From Gemmatimonas aurantiaca (GTDB taxonomy: Bacteria; Gemmatimonadota; Gemmatimonadetes; Gemmatimonadales; Gemmatimonadaceae), in NCBI RefSeq assembly GCF_037190085.1, contig NZ_JBBCJO010000010.1:1-64000 (forward strand): 64,000 nt of DNA, given 5' to 3'. The translations under genes were made by a program, and so were the position numbers. The notes beneath the pieces are model-generated. The model saw only the letters and a list, made by a program, of their open reading frames with translations, was not told the DNA's origin and did no database searches. Below are positions 32,738 through 41,932 of this stretch, in pieces (position 1 is the first letter of the stretch; every line of letters starts with the position of its first letter).

Positions 32738-35700
32738 ATGGTCTCACGATCTGCCGTGGCCCGTGTGCTGATGGCGTTGCTGCTTGGTGCCAGCTTTGGT
32801 GCCGCAGCATCGGTATCGGCGCAAGGTCCGGCCGGCCGCGTTGTCGGTACGGTCTCGGATTCCGCTACCGGACAACCCCTGCAGTCGGTGCAGCTCTTTC
32901 TCTCGCGTGGAACCACGCGACTGGAAGCGCGCACCACTGCCGATGGACGATACACCTTTGTGAATGTGCCTGCCGGAACCTACGGCCTTGAAGCCATCCG
33001 ATTGGGATATCGTCGTATCGAGCGGGCTGGGATCACCGTGAATGCCGGTGCCACGCTGACGTATGACCTCAAGATGGATGCGGCTGCGCTCAATCTGCAG
33101 GCCATGGTCACCACCGGTGTCGTCGATCCGGCCAGTGGCACGCGGGTGCCGTTCACGGTGGGTCGTGTGAGTGCCGAGGACGCGCCGGTGCCGGCGTCGA
33201 ACGCGCTCGAAACCATTCAGGGCAAGATCGCCGGTGTCAGCGTGGTGCCCGCCGGTCAGGCGGGCGGCGGGACGAACATCATGTTGCGCACGCCCACGTC
33301 CATCTCCAAGGGCAACTCGCCGCTCGTCGTCGTCGACGGCGTGATCCAGTCGGCTTCGTTCGACGCGGCCAGCGCCGATCTGCAGTCGATGGACATCGAG
33401 AGTGTGGAAGTGGTGAAGGGCGCGGCCGCGGCGTCGCTGTACGGCTCGCGCGCCTCGTCCGGCGTCATCCAGATCCAGACGCGGCGCGGCACCAACCTCG
33501 CCGAAGGCACCACCAAGTTCACCGTCCGTTCCGAGTATGGTTCGAACGAACTGGGGCACAAGGTGCACTGGGCGGAGAACCATCCGTATGTAGTGGACGC
33601 CCAGGGCAACTGGCTCAATGCCGCGGGACAGGTCGTGCCGCGTGAACAGCGCATCGCCAAGCCGGCGTACACCTCCTTTCAGGACGGCATCTACAAGGCC
33701 GGCACGCTCTACGATCAGGTCGACCGCTTCTTCAACCCGGGCAACTTCGCCCGCAACTCGCTCAACATCGCGCAGAACGGCGGCAAGACCAACTGGTTCT
33801 TCTCGTACGTGAACTCGCGCGAAGACGGCGTGGTGCTCAATGCCGGCCGCTACGATCAGAACGACTTCCGTCTCAATCTCGATCACCGGCCGCGCAGCGA
33901 TCTGAGCATCGGCATCAGTGCGTATCACAGCCGCTCCAAGCGGCAGAACCTGTACGGCGATACGTTCTTCGACCTGATCAACCAGGCGCCCGACGTCGAT
34001 CTCCGTCAGCCCGACCCCGATGGCACGCCGTACATCTTCCAGCCCGACTTCGAAGGGCGTGAAGAGAATCCGCTCTACGTGCTCGTCACGGAAGAGAACT
34101 ACCGCAACCGGGCGCGTACACAGGGCAGCCTCTCGGCCAAGTACACGCCGCGTTCGTGGCTCACCGTCGACGGCAACCTGAGCTACGATCGTTCCGACCG
34201 GTACAACACCTTCTTCCTCGATCAGGGTGTCAAGACCGAAGGCTACGCCACGGGCGGGCCGGGCGAGATGTCCGTCTTCAACGGCACGACCAACGCGCTC
34301 AATGCCTCCCTGTCGGCCAATCTGCTGAAGCGTCTGGGCAGCTTCACGCTGCGCTCCACCGTGCGTGGCCTGCTCGAGCGGGAAACCAACAACGTCGCCA
34401 CCGCCAGCGGCAACACGTTCGCCGCACCGGGCGTGAAGAGCCTCGACAACGTCACCCAGCGCTTCGTCACCTCCACCAACGAAAGCATCCGCACGAACTC
34501 CTTCTTCGTGAGTGCCGCGGCTGACTATCTCGGCAAGCTCATCGTCGACGGGCTGGTCCGTCGCGACGGCAGCTCGCTCTTCGGTCCGGAGGAACAGGAG
34601 AACTGGTACTATCGTGGCAGCGCGGCCTATCGCGTGTCGCAGGAAGACTGGTGGCCGTTCAAGACCTCGCTCAACGAGTTCAAGCTGCGCGTCTCGCAGG
34701 GCACGGCCGGCGGTCGTCCCGACTTCAACGACCAGTACGAGACCTACAACTTCGTCGAAGGTGGCGGCCTGGTGAAGGCCAATCTCGGCAATCGTTTCCT
34801 CAAGCCCGAGTATTCGAAGGAAACCGAAATCGGTATCGACGCCATCGTGAAGAACCGGTATTCGATCCAGCTTTCGTACGCGCGCCAGAAGACCACCGAG
34901 CAGCTCATCCTGATTCCGCTGGCCGGCTTCTTCGGCTACGCCAATCAGTGGCAGAACGCCGGTACCGTCACCGGCAACACGTACGAGGCCACGTTCGAAG
35001 CCCAGATCGTGCGTCGTCCGACCTTCACGTGGCGTTCGGGCCTCGTGTTCGACCGCTCGCGCAACAAGATCACCGAGTTCAACCGGTCCTGCTTCACCAC
35101 GAACACCATCCAGTACCGTTGCGCCAACGAAACGCTGGGCAACATGTACGGCTTCGCGTTCATGCGGAATGCCAACCAGTTGCCGGCGGCGGCTGCCGCC
35201 CGCGCCAGCGAATTCCAGGTGAACGACGACGGCCTGCTCGTGTGGGTCGGTGCCGGCAACAACTTCACCGACGGCGAAACGAAGAAGCTCTGGGGCACGA
35301 CCACGACCATCGGCGCCACCAACTACGGCTGGGGCCAGGCCATCCGCCAGGTCGACTCCCTCGGGAATCCGGCCGTCGTGCGCATCGGTGACGGCAACCC
35401 CGACTTCCGTCTCGGGTTCTCCAACACGGTGGGCTGGCGCAGCCTGCAATTGTTCATGCTGTGGGATACACAGGTGGGCGGCGATGTCTACAACCGCACC
35501 AACCAGCGCATGTATCAGTATGGCCGCAGCCGTGATGTCGATCAGGCCGGCAAGCCGCAGGAGCTCAAGAAGACCACGGCGTACTACGTGGCGTTGTATT
35601 CGGCCAACGATCCCACCGACTACTTCGTCGAGAACGGTGGTTACGTGAAGCTGCGCGAGCTCTCGCTGAAGTACCGCGTGCCGAACCGTCTGGTGCGCGC

Positions 35701-35875
35701 GCTGGCCAGCGCCGGCGTCGAACAGATGTCGTTGTCCCTCATCGGTCGCAATCTGCTCACGTTCACCAACTACAAGGGTTACGATCCCGAAGTGGGCACC
35801 GTACTCAACCGGTTCGACAGCTTCGTCTATCCGCGCTACCGCACGTTCACGGGTAGTGTCGAGATCACCTTCTGA
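32738..35875 (+). CDS. SusC/RagA-type TonB-dependent outer-membrane receptor
   Basis: 1045 residues from the ATG at 32738; AGGAGGA just upstream sets the start. Signal peptide ARVLMALLLGASFGAAASV, cleavage near VSAQ. A carboxypeptidase-D-like domain (about 30-115; GRVVGTVSDSATGQPLQSV) is followed by a SusC plug (about 135-245) with LVVVDGVIQ and SVEVVKGAAAASLYGSRAS. The rest is a 22-strand barrel ending in an aromatic (SVEITF). It imports a large nutrient (glycan, peptide or siderophore) with TonB energy. Followed 16 nt later by its SusD partner. SusCD pairs are best known in Bacteroidota and also occur in Gemmatimonadota. Confidence 0.95.
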   Translation: MVSRSAVARVLMALLLGASFGAAASVSAQGPAGRVVGTVSDSATGQPLQSVQLFLSRGTTRLEARTTADGRYTFVNVPAGTYGLEAIRLGYRRIERAGITVNAGATLTYDLKMDAAALNLQAMVTTGVVDPASGTRVPFTVGRVSAEDAPVPASNALETIQGKIAGVSVVPAGQAGGGTNIMLRTPTSISKGNSPLVVVDGVIQSASFDAASADLQSMDIESVEVVKGAAAASLYGSRASSGVIQIQTRRGTNLAEGTTKFTVRSEYGSNELGHKVHWAENHPYVVDAQGNWLNAAGQVVPREQRIAKPAYTSFQDGIYKAGTLYDQVDRFFNPGNFARNSLNIAQNGGKTNWFFSYVNSREDGVVLNAGRYDQNDFRLNLDHRPRSDLSIGISAYHSRSKRQNLYGDTFFDLINQAPDVDLRQPDPDGTPYIFQPDFEGREENPLYVLVTEENYRNRARTQGSLSAKYTPRSWLTVDGNLSYDRSDRYNTFFLDQGVKTEGYATGGPGEMSVFNGTTNALNASLSANLLKRLGSFTLRSTVRGLLERETNNVATASGNTFAAPGVKSLDNVTQRFVTSTNESIRTNSFFVSAAADYLGKLIVDGLVRRDGSSLFGPEEQENWYYRGSAAYRVSQEDWWPFKTSLNEFKLRVSQGTAGGRPDFNDQYETYNFVEGGGLVKANLGNRFLKPEYSKETEIGIDAIVKNRYSIQLSYARQKTTEQLILIPLAGFFGYANQWQNAGTVTGNTYEATFEAQIVRRPTFTWRSGLVFDRSRNKITEFNRSCFTTNTIQYRCANETLGNMYGFAFMRNANQLPAAAAARASEFQVNDDGLLVWVGAGNNFTDGETKKLWGTTTTIGATNYGWGQAIRQVDSLGNPAVVRIGDGNPDFRLGFSNTVGWRSLQLFMLWDTQVGGDVYNRTNQRMYQYGRSRDVDQAGKPQELKKTTAYYVALYSANDPTDYFVENGGYVKLRELSLKYRVPNRLVRALASAGVEQMSLSLIGRNLLTFTNYKGYDPEVGTVLNRFDSFVYPRYRTFTGSVEITF

Positions 35876-35890
35876 CCGGCGAGCCTTCAC

Positions 35891-37492
35891 ATGATTTCCT
35901 CACTCAAGAAGTACACGCTCCCGGTCGGGCTGACTCTCGTGGCGGCATCCTGCCAGAGCCTCGATGTCGTCAATCCGAACCGTCCCGATGCGGCCCGCGC
36001 CACGGCGCAGCCGATCACCACGGAAACCTTCGTCGCCACCTCGTTCCGTACGTGGTGGCCGGTAGGGGGACACGACGACTATCCGGCGTGGGCCTTCGCC
36101 ACCATGGCCCGCGAGATCACTTCGGGCTTCGCCGATTTTGGTCAGCTCGAGCTCTCGGCCGAGCCCCGGTCGTCGTGGAACAACAGCCCGGTGAATGCGC
36201 GTCGTGCCGTGGCGGAAACGCCGTGGTACGGACTCTATCGCACCATCTCGACGGCCAATGATGTGGTGGCGGCGATCGATCGTGGTCTCGTGATCGAGAA
36301 CGCCACGCGCACGGCCCGGGCGAAGGCCATGGGCCAGTTCATGCAGGGCATCTCGTACGGCTATGTCGGTCTCTATTTCGACAAGGGACCGCTCATCGAC
36401 GACAAGACGCAGCTCGATACCATCCGCACGCCCGAGTTCTCCGATTACAAGGCGATCACCACGGCCGCGGTTGGGTATCTCGATGCGGCCATCGCCACCG
36501 CGAACACGCAGCCGGGCATGACGTTCCCGGCGGACTCGTGGCTCTTCCAGTCGTTGAACAAGGATCAGTTCGTGCGTCTCGCGAATTCCTTCGCGGCGCG
36601 CATCCTGGTGTACTCGGCGCGCTCGCGTGCCGAACGCGCCGCGGTGAACTGGGCCGAAGTGATCCGCCGGGTCGACGCGGGTATCCAGACGGATTTCCAG
36701 CCCACCGCGCAACCCGACATCCTCTGGGATGACTGGAAGCGTCTGGTGGCCCGTCTGCGTACCGCCGGTCGTCCATCCGATTTCGGTCGTCCGAGCTACT
36801 GGCTCATCGGACCGGCCGATTCCTCGAACGGGTGGAGGAACTGGGTGGCCACGGACAACGCCACGCGTCAGCCGTTCCAGATTGTCACGAAGGATCGGCG
36901 CATCCAGGGTCCCACGGGCCCGGCGTCGGTGGGCAAGTACATGGGTTACAACCAGAACACCATCTTTGCCGCCGATCGTGGCACCTACCGTTGGTCGTAT
37001 TACTACTACAAGCGCAACGGAACCGATCTCACGTGGCAGACCGGTCCGCAGGTCGCCATGACGGTGACGGAGATGGATCTGCTCAAGGCTGAAGCGCTCA
37101 TCCGTCTCGGACGTGCGGCCGAAGCGGTACCACTCATCAACAAGTCCCGCGTGGCCAACGGCGAACTGCCGCCGGTCACCACCGATGGTCCGCCTGATGG
37201 GCCGGGCTGCGTGCCGCGCAAGGAGAACGGTGCGTGCGGCAGCCTGTGGGATGCCCTGCGGTATGAGAAGGGCGTGGAAGGCATAGGGGTGAGCGGCGTG
37301 ATCGCATTCTTCGATGCCCGCGGCTGGCAGACGTTGCCGGAGAACACGCCCATCCATCTCCCCATTCCCGGTCGCGAATTGCAGACGCTGCAATTGCCGC
37401 TCTACACCTTTGGTGGCCCCGGCGGTCAGGGCAGCGCGCCGGCGCGTGATCCGGAGCGGTGCCCGGTGAGTGGACTCACGCGGTGCCCGTAG
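35891..37492 (+). CDS. SusD/RagB-like substrate-binding lipoprotein
   Basis: 533 residues. Lipobox VAASC (Cys about 21) then QSLDVVNPNRPDAARA, the SusD opening. Helical TPR-like repeats follow (ETPWYGLYRTISTANDVVAA, FMQGISYGYVGLYFDKG, LANSFAARILVYSARSRAER), with MTVTEMDLLKAEALIRLGRA near 385 and a C-terminal RYEKGVEG block. It should cap the SusC channel and bind its substrate at the cell surface. It differs from classic SusD in its C-terminal third, which is Gly/Pro-rich. No sulfatase, glycosidase or peptidase adjoins the pair to hint at the substrate. Confidence 0.88.
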   Translation: MISSLKKYTLPVGLTLVAASCQSLDVVNPNRPDAARATAQPITTETFVATSFRTWWPVGGHDDYPAWAFATMAREITSGFADFGQLELSAEPRSSWNNSPVNARRAVAETPWYGLYRTISTANDVVAAIDRGLVIENATRTARAKAMGQFMQGISYGYVGLYFDKGPLIDDKTQLDTIRTPEFSDYKAITTAAVGYLDAAIATANTQPGMTFPADSWLFQSLNKDQFVRLANSFAARILVYSARSRAERAAVNWAEVIRRVDAGIQTDFQPTAQPDILWDDWKRLVARLRTAGRPSDFGRPSYWLIGPADSSNGWRNWVATDNATRQPFQIVTKDRRIQGPTGPASVGKYMGYNQNTIFAADRGTYRWSYYYYKRNGTDLTWQTGPQVAMTVTEMDLLKAEALIRLGRAAEAVPLINKSRVANGELPPVTTDGPPDGPGCVPRKENGACGSLWDALRYEKGVEGIGVSGVIAFFDARGWQTLPENTPIHLPIPGRELQTLQLPLYTFGGPGGQGSAPARDPERCPVSGLTRCP

Positions 37493-37506
37493 CGGCAGTC
37501 GTGGGT

Positions 37507-37612
37507 TTGGGGTCGCAGGTTTGGCGGTGAACGCCAGGTGAACAACAAAGCGGGCCCGGGACAGAGTCCCGGGCCCGCTTTGTTGTTCACCACCAGACCT
37601 GCAACCAGCAAC
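37507..37612. repeat. Family B inverted repeat with a perfect 26-bp stem; terminator-like
   Basis: The inner part, 37537-37591, is a perfect hairpin: 26-bp stem, 3-nt loop AGA. The stem has GGTGAACAACAAA (outer) and GCGGGCCCGGGAC (inner). TTTGTTGTT follows the GC-rich stem on both strands. The flanks (GCAGGTTTGGCGGTGAAC and its near complement on the right) match the shell of 20303-20421. Lies between the convergent susD-like and toxin genes, a good bidirectional terminator. Confidence 0.85.
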
Positions 37613-37639
37613 CAGGAACACAGACTATGCCGCGTAACG

Positions 37640-37945
37640 TCATCGCTCTTTCATCAGCGATCTGACGTCGCGTGCCCCGTGAACGACGGCGACAATTTGC
37701 AACGGTGCCGTCGCGTCGTTGTAGACGATGAAATAGGAGTGAATGCTCCAAAATCGGAGGGGACGTTCCGTCAGATCCTTTCGAGTATGGCCGATGCGTG
37801 GGTGCTCGCCCAGAAGTTCAAAAGCCTCGATGAAAGCCGCATACACGATCAGCGGCGCATCTTCACTGCGTTCCGCGAGATGCTGGATGATTCCGTCGAT
37901 ATCAGCTTCTGCCGCTGATGTGAGGAGATACCGAGAAGCCGTCAC
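37640..37945 (-). CDS. RelE/ParE family toxin
   Basis: 101 residues from GTG at 37945, which overlaps the antitoxin stop (GTGA), as usual in these operons. Sequence pattern: YLLTSAAEADIDGIIQHLAE, a central IEAFELLGEHPRIGHTRKDL, LRFWSIHSYFIVYNDA and a C-terminal IVAVVHGARDVRSLM. This fits ParE-type toxins, which poison gyrase, more than mRNA-cutting RelE, but the target is not shown by sequence. Longer frames starting upstream run into the antitoxin gene and were rejected. Confidence 0.9.
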   Translation of the reverse strand: MTASRYLLTSAAEADIDGIIQHLAERSEDAPLIVYAAFIEAFELLGEHPRIGHTRKDLTERPLRFWSIHSYFIVYNDATAPLQIVAVVHGARDVRSLMKER

Positions 37946-38226
37946 GCGCGCTTCTTCGAGCGGCCTTTCAAAGTGGCTTCCATGCGCGACTTGATGCGCT
38001 CCATCGCTGCCGGCCCATCGACCAGTTGACCGTTCTGGGCCTCTTGCCAGCCATGTTCGATTCTTGCGCGCGCGCCCGCGGCCCACTCGGCTTTCGATTC
38101 GTCGGCAGCCTGGAGCAACCGCAATCCGTCGCGGACCACTTCACTGGCGGACTTGTAGGTACCACCATCGACCTTCGAGGCCACGTACTCTTCGAGCTCT
38201 GGAGTGAGTGAAACATTCAAACTCAC
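37942..38226 (-). CDS. ParD-like antitoxin (ribbon-helix-helix)
   Basis: 94 residues from GTG at 38226, with GGAGG 6 nt upstream and a promoter ending 28 nt upstream. An in-frame ATG at 38292 is rejected because the promoter lies between. The N-terminus SLNVSLTPELEEYVASKV is a ribbon-helix-helix, then GGTYKSASEVVRDGLRLLQA. The C-terminal half is basic (RIKSRMEATLKGRSKKRA) and should wrap the toxin. It binds DNA to repress the pair. A palindrome GAGGTACCTC overlaps the ribosome site. Confidence 0.9.
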   Translation of the reverse strand: MSLNVSLTPELEEYVASKVDGGTYKSASEVVRDGLRLLQAADESKAEWAAGARARIEHGWQEAQNGQLVDGPAAMERIKSRMEATLKGRSKKRA

Positions 38227-38282
38227 GAGGTACCTCCGGCTAGGTGTTGCCGGAGAATACCCCGAACCTCCGGGGATGTCAA
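38227..38282 (-). promoter_or_regulatory. Toxin-antitoxin promoter and operator
   Basis: TTGACA (38282-38277), a 17-nt spacer, then TATTCT (38259-38254) on the minus strand, a near-consensus housekeeping promoter. Repeated CCGGAG/CTCCGG words (38235, 38250, 38268) and the palindrome GAGGTACCTC (38227-38236) are probable binding sites for the antitoxin. Confidence 0.65.
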
Positions 38283-38341
38283 AGTGTGACATTGTGCATG
38301 AGAAGACCCGACTCGCCACGAACCCGCCACCCAAACCCAAA

Positions 38342-38370
38342 GCGGGCCCGGGACTCTGTCCCGGGCCCGC
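38342..38370 (-). terminator. Hairpin after tkt, same core as 37550
   Basis: GCGGGCCCGGGAC, loop TCT, then the complementary arm: 13-bp perfect stem, identical to the inner core at 37550-37578 but inverted (loop AGA on the other strand). It lies 39 nt after the transketolase stop; minus-strand sequence after the stem reads TTTGGGTTTGGG. The outer shell of family B is not present. Confidence 0.65.
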
Positions 38371-38408
38371 ATTGGTATCGAATAGCGGATGGTGCGTCGT
38401 GCGTGCGG

Positions 38409-40472
38409 TTACTGCGACACCGACTTCGCCGCCGCCGCCACATGCTCGGCCGTGATGCCGAACTTCTCGTACAGCACCTGATACGGCGCGCTGGCGCCGA
38501 AACGCTCGATGCCCACGATGGTGCCGGTATCGCCCACCCAGCGGTACCACGACATGGGATGCGCGGCTTCCACGGCCACTCGCGGCACACCGGCGGGCAG
38601 CACGTGATGGCGGTATTCGATAGGCTGCTGCGCGAACAGCTCGAGGCTCGGGCAGCTCACCACACGCGCGTGAATGCCGTGTCCCGACAACTGCTCACGC
38701 GCGGCCAGCGCGATCTCCACTTCCGAACCGCTGGCCATCAGCACCACGTTGGGCACGCGACCGGCGGCATCGGCCACGATGTAAGCGCCATGCGGGACAC
38801 CGGCGCGCGCGCGGGCCGGTTCGCCGAAGTACGACAGCTTCTGCCGCGTGAGCACGATGGCCGTGGGACCACTGCGATGCCGCAGCGCGAACCGCCAGGC
38901 TTCGCTCACTTCATCGGCGTCGGCCGGACGCAGCACCACGAGATTCGGAATGCACCGCAGCGCGGTGAGATGCTCCACCGGCTGATGCGTGGGACCGTCT
39001 TCGCCGAGACCGATGGAGTCGTGCGTGAACACGTAGATGGCCTGCACGCCCATCAGCGCCGCGAGACGGATGGCGGGCCGCATGTAGTCGCTGAACACGA
39101 GGAACGTGCCGCCATACGGGATGATGCCGCCGTGCAGTCCCATGCCGTTCATGATCGCGCCCATGGCATGCTCACGGATGCCGAACGGGAAATTGCGACC
39201 GGCCGGTTCCAGCGCCGAGAAGAGCGGCGCGCCCTTCACCGTGGTCAGATTGGAGCCCGAGAGATCGGCGCTGCCGCCGATGAGTTCCGGCAGCACCGGC
39301 GCGATGGCGTTGAGCACCACGCCGCTCGCCGCACGGCTCGCCACGTTGCCACTCTTCGCGTCGAACGTGGGGAAGGCGGCGTCGAGGGAATCGGGCAGCG
39401 CGCCCCGCAGGCGACGCGTGAATTCGGCGGCCAGTTCGGGATACGCGGCGGTGTAGGCGGCCCAGCGCTGCTGCCAGTCGGCATGGGTCGTGGCGCGCGC
39501 CGCGGCGGCTTCGTGCCAGTGTGTACGTGCGGCATCCGGCACGAAGAACGGCTCGGTGCCCGGCCAGTCGTATGCCTGCTTGGTGAGCGCGATCTCGTTC
39601 GTGCCCAGCGGCTCGCCATGCGCTTTCGCGGTGTCCTGCCGGTTCGGCGATCCGTATCCGATGTGCGTCTTCGTGATGATGAGCGACGGACGCTGCGTGT
39701 CGGCCTTGGCGGCCGCGATGGCGGCATCGATCGCCGTCAGATCGTTCACATCGGCGATGTGCAGGACCTGCCAGCCGTACGCTTCGAAACGCTTCGCCGC
39801 ATCGTCGCTGCAGGTGAGCGACGTGCTGCCGTCGATGGTGATGCCGTTGTCGTCGAAGAAGCCGATCAGCTTGCCCAGCTTCATGTGGCCGGCGAAGCTC
39901 GCGGCTTCGTGCGAGATGCCTTCCATGAGGCATCCGTCACCGGCAATGAACCAGGTGTAGTGATCCACCACCGCATATCCATCACGATTGAACGTCGCGG
40001 CCAGGTGCGCTTCGGCCACGGCAAATCCCACGGCGTTGGCGACGCCCTGTCCGAGCGGACCGGTGGTGGTCTCCACGCCCTTCGTGTGATGCACTTCGGG
40101 GTGGCCCGGTGTCAGGCTGCCCCACTGACGGAAATGCCGGATCTCGTCGAGCGGCAGATCATATCCGGCCAGGTGCAGCGCGCCGTACAACAGCATCGAC
40201 GCGTGACCCACCGAGAGGATCAGACGGTCACGATCGGCCCAGTCGGGTGCCGCCGGATCGTGACGCAGGTGCTTCGCGTACAGCGCGTAGGCGAGCGGCG
40301 CCAGCGCCATGGGAGTGCCGGGGTGTCCGGACTCGGCGGCCTGGACGGCGTCCATGGCCAGCGTGCGAACGGTATCGATCGCCAGACGCACGGTTTCCGG
40401 CGAGGCGACAACAGCAGCAGAAGGAACGGACGAACCAGCAGACGCTGGCCCGGAGGGTGACGCAGCGGACAC
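38409..40472 (-). CDS. tkt: Transketolase
   Basis: 687 residues from GTG at 40472 (GGAG 7 nt upstream). An ATG at 40538 lacks a ribosome site. Thiamine-diphosphate enzyme of the pentose phosphate pathway, moving two-carbon units between sugar phosphates. Features: AAESGHPGTPMALAPLAYAL, LSVGHASMLLYG, TTTGPLGQGVANAVG, AGDGCLMEGISHEAASFAGH and the pyrimidine-domain DSIGLGEDGPTHQPVEHL, then a C-terminal VAVEAAHPMSWYRWVG. Domain order and length are normal. Single gene with its own leader and terminator hairpin. Confidence 0.97.
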   Translation of the reverse strand: MSAASPSGPASAGSSVPSAAVVASPETVRLAIDTVRTLAMDAVQAAESGHPGTPMALAPLAYALYAKHLRHDPAAPDWADRDRLILSVGHASMLLYGALHLAGYDLPLDEIRHFRQWGSLTPGHPEVHHTKGVETTTGPLGQGVANAVGFAVAEAHLAATFNRDGYAVVDHYTWFIAGDGCLMEGISHEAASFAGHMKLGKLIGFFDDNGITIDGSTSLTCSDDAAKRFEAYGWQVLHIADVNDLTAIDAAIAAAKADTQRPSLIITKTHIGYGSPNRQDTAKAHGEPLGTNEIALTKQAYDWPGTEPFFVPDAARTHWHEAAAARATTHADWQQRWAAYTAAYPELAAEFTRRLRGALPDSLDAAFPTFDAKSGNVASRAASGVVLNAIAPVLPELIGGSADLSGSNLTTVKGAPLFSALEPAGRNFPFGIREHAMGAIMNGMGLHGGIIPYGGTFLVFSDYMRPAIRLAALMGVQAIYVFTHDSIGLGEDGPTHQPVEHLTALRCIPNLVVLRPADADEVSEAWRFALRHRSGPTAIVLTRQKLSYFGEPARARAGVPHGAYIVADAAGRVPNVVLMASGSEVEIALAAREQLSGHGIHARVVSCPSLELFAQQPIEYRHHVLPAGVPRVAVEAAHPMSWYRWVGDTGTIVGIERFGASAPYQVLYEKFGITAEHVAAAAKSVSQ

Positions 40473-40583
40473 GAAGCGCTCCGAAGAGATCAGGGCACGG
40501 ACCCGGGGAAAGGGTCTCGAACGGACGGGCGGGCGCATCCAGTCGCCGATGCGCCACAGCCCTGAAATCTAGCCAGGGTCCGC

Positions 40584-41129
40584 TCAGCGAGCGGCCAGGT
40601 ACCGGTCCCGCGTGATCCCGAGATGATGCGCCATGTGTCCGGTGATCATCCAGATCAGCGCCCGACTCGAAACGGCGTGATTGGAGGCCGTCCCGGTCCG
40701 GGTCAGCGCCGTGTCATCGAGCGAACGCACCAGCGTCAGCGTGGCGGCCCGCACCGATTCCAACTCGCCGATGATGTCCTCCAACGAGCGGCGGCTCGCC
40801 CGGCTTTCGGGAACCCAGGCGTCCTGGTCGAAACCCGGCAATGGTGTGCCGTCCGCACGCGCGACCCGGAGCAGGCGGTAGGCAAACACCCGCTCCGTGT
40901 CGGCCACATGCAGCAGCGATTCGCCCAGCGTCCACTTGTCCGGTGCATAGGCAAATGCCCCAATATCCGCCGGCGCTCCGGCCAGCATCTTCCGCAGAAG
41001 ACCCGGTTGAGATTCCAACAGCTTCACGACATCATCGGATCCTGACGCCGCCAGCGCGGCCTCCGTGGCTTCGATGTACGGGAGCGCCCACGGCGCGTGT
41101 TCGGAAGTGCTGGGACGGAGGCTGGGCAT
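40584..41129 (-). CDS. DinB family protein
   Basis: 181 residues. Four-helix-bundle DinB/DUF664 pattern: FAYAPDKWTLGESLLHVADTERVF with the first His ligand, and WMITGHMAHHLGITRDRYL with the HxxxHH-type ligands of the metal site. No catalytic role is established for most members; some are thiol-dependent transferases. The start has no ribosome site. Located between tkt and a beta-barrel gene on the same strand. Confidence 0.88.
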   Translation of the reverse strand: MPSLRPSTSEHAPWALPYIEATEAALAASGSDDVVKLLESQPGLLRKMLAGAPADIGAFAYAPDKWTLGESLLHVADTERVFAYRLLRVARADGTPLPGFDQDAWVPESRASRRSLEDIIGELESVRAATLTLVRSLDDTALTRTGTASNHAVSSRALIWMITGHMAHHLGITRDRYLAAR

Positions 41130-41152
41130 TGGAGGGGTGGTGAATGGCGGGT

Positions 41153-41878
41153 TCAGAACCCGAGGCCAAACACCACGGAGAAGCCCCGGTTCCTGGGTGA
41201 CACGTTGTCGACCGATTCCTTCGCGATCGACGAGAAGCCCTGATTGTAGCGCAGCTGCGCGAATACGGAGCGTCCGAGCAGCGATCCCGTCAAGCCGACG
41301 CCGGCGATCCCGCCGATATCGGTCTTGGCAAAGGGATCGCTGGATGCGGCGGCTCCGGCTTCCTCGCCCAGCTCGCCTTCATCACAGTCCGTGCTGATCG
41401 ATCCCGCACCGGCCGCTTCCAGGCTCACCGAGCAGGAGGCACGCAGGGAAAACGCGGGGCCGACCGTGATGAACGGATGCCAGCTGCCGCGGCTGCCGAG
41501 GTCCAGCCGGACCAACACCGGAATCTCCACGTAGGCGAGCCGGAATCCGATCGCGAGGTCACCCGTGCTCTGCGCTTCACCGAGATCGACGGTGGTCTCC
41601 AGCTTGCCGCCCTTCTGCGAGTAGTGCACCTCGGGCTGCAGCGAGAGCGCGCCTTTCACCGGAATCATGGCAAAAAGACCGCCCTGCAGACCCAGGCGTC
41701 CCTTGCTTTTCAGCATGTTCGCACCGATGTCGGCGGACTTGTCGAGATCGGTGATGGACGTGAGGGCCGGACCGGCCAGCGTACCGAATTGTACGGACGA
41801 CTGCGCGGCACTCGGAGCAGCCATGGCAAGCGTTGCCACAGCAATGGACACGAAGGAACGGGCAATGAAGGAAGGCAT
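41153..41878 (-). CDS. PorT-like outer-membrane beta-barrel protein
   Basis: 241 residues. Signal peptide VSIAVATLAMAAPSA with cleavage near AAQSS. Strands with Gly/aromatic alternation: VQFGTLAGPALTSITDLDKS, GLQGGLFAMIPVKGALSLQP, RLAYVEIPVLVRLDL, FAQLRYNQGFSSI and a terminal GFSVVFGLGF ending in Phe. This is the outer-membrane barrel (OMP_b-brl_2) pattern. GGAG precedes the ATG by 6 nt. Confidence 0.75.
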   Translation of the reverse strand: MPSFIARSFVSIAVATLAMAAPSAAQSSVQFGTLAGPALTSITDLDKSADIGANMLKSKGRLGLQGGLFAMIPVKGALSLQPEVHYSQKGGKLETTVDLGEAQSTGDLAIGFRLAYVEIPVLVRLDLGSRGSWHPFITVGPAFSLRASCSVSLEAAGAGSISTDCDEGELGEEAGAAASSDPFAKTDIGGIAGVGLTGSLLGRSVFAQLRYNQGFSSIAKESVDNVSPRNRGFSVVFGLGF

Positions 41879-41932
41879 CTATGACTCCAGGGTGTTGAGG
41901 GCTGGCGCGCACCGAGGAGTTCGGCGCGCCAG

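Noticed and set aside
32744..35890. 1048-codon open frame on the minus strand opposite the susC-like gene
   Set aside because: It is a high-GC codon-bias shadow: the translation is low in hydrophobic order, rich in Arg/Val/Gly, and the plus strand encodes an unmistakable SusC protein.
38227..38292. Antitoxin start at ATG 38292
   Set aside because: A near-consensus promoter lies inside that extension, and GTG 38226 has a good ribosome site.
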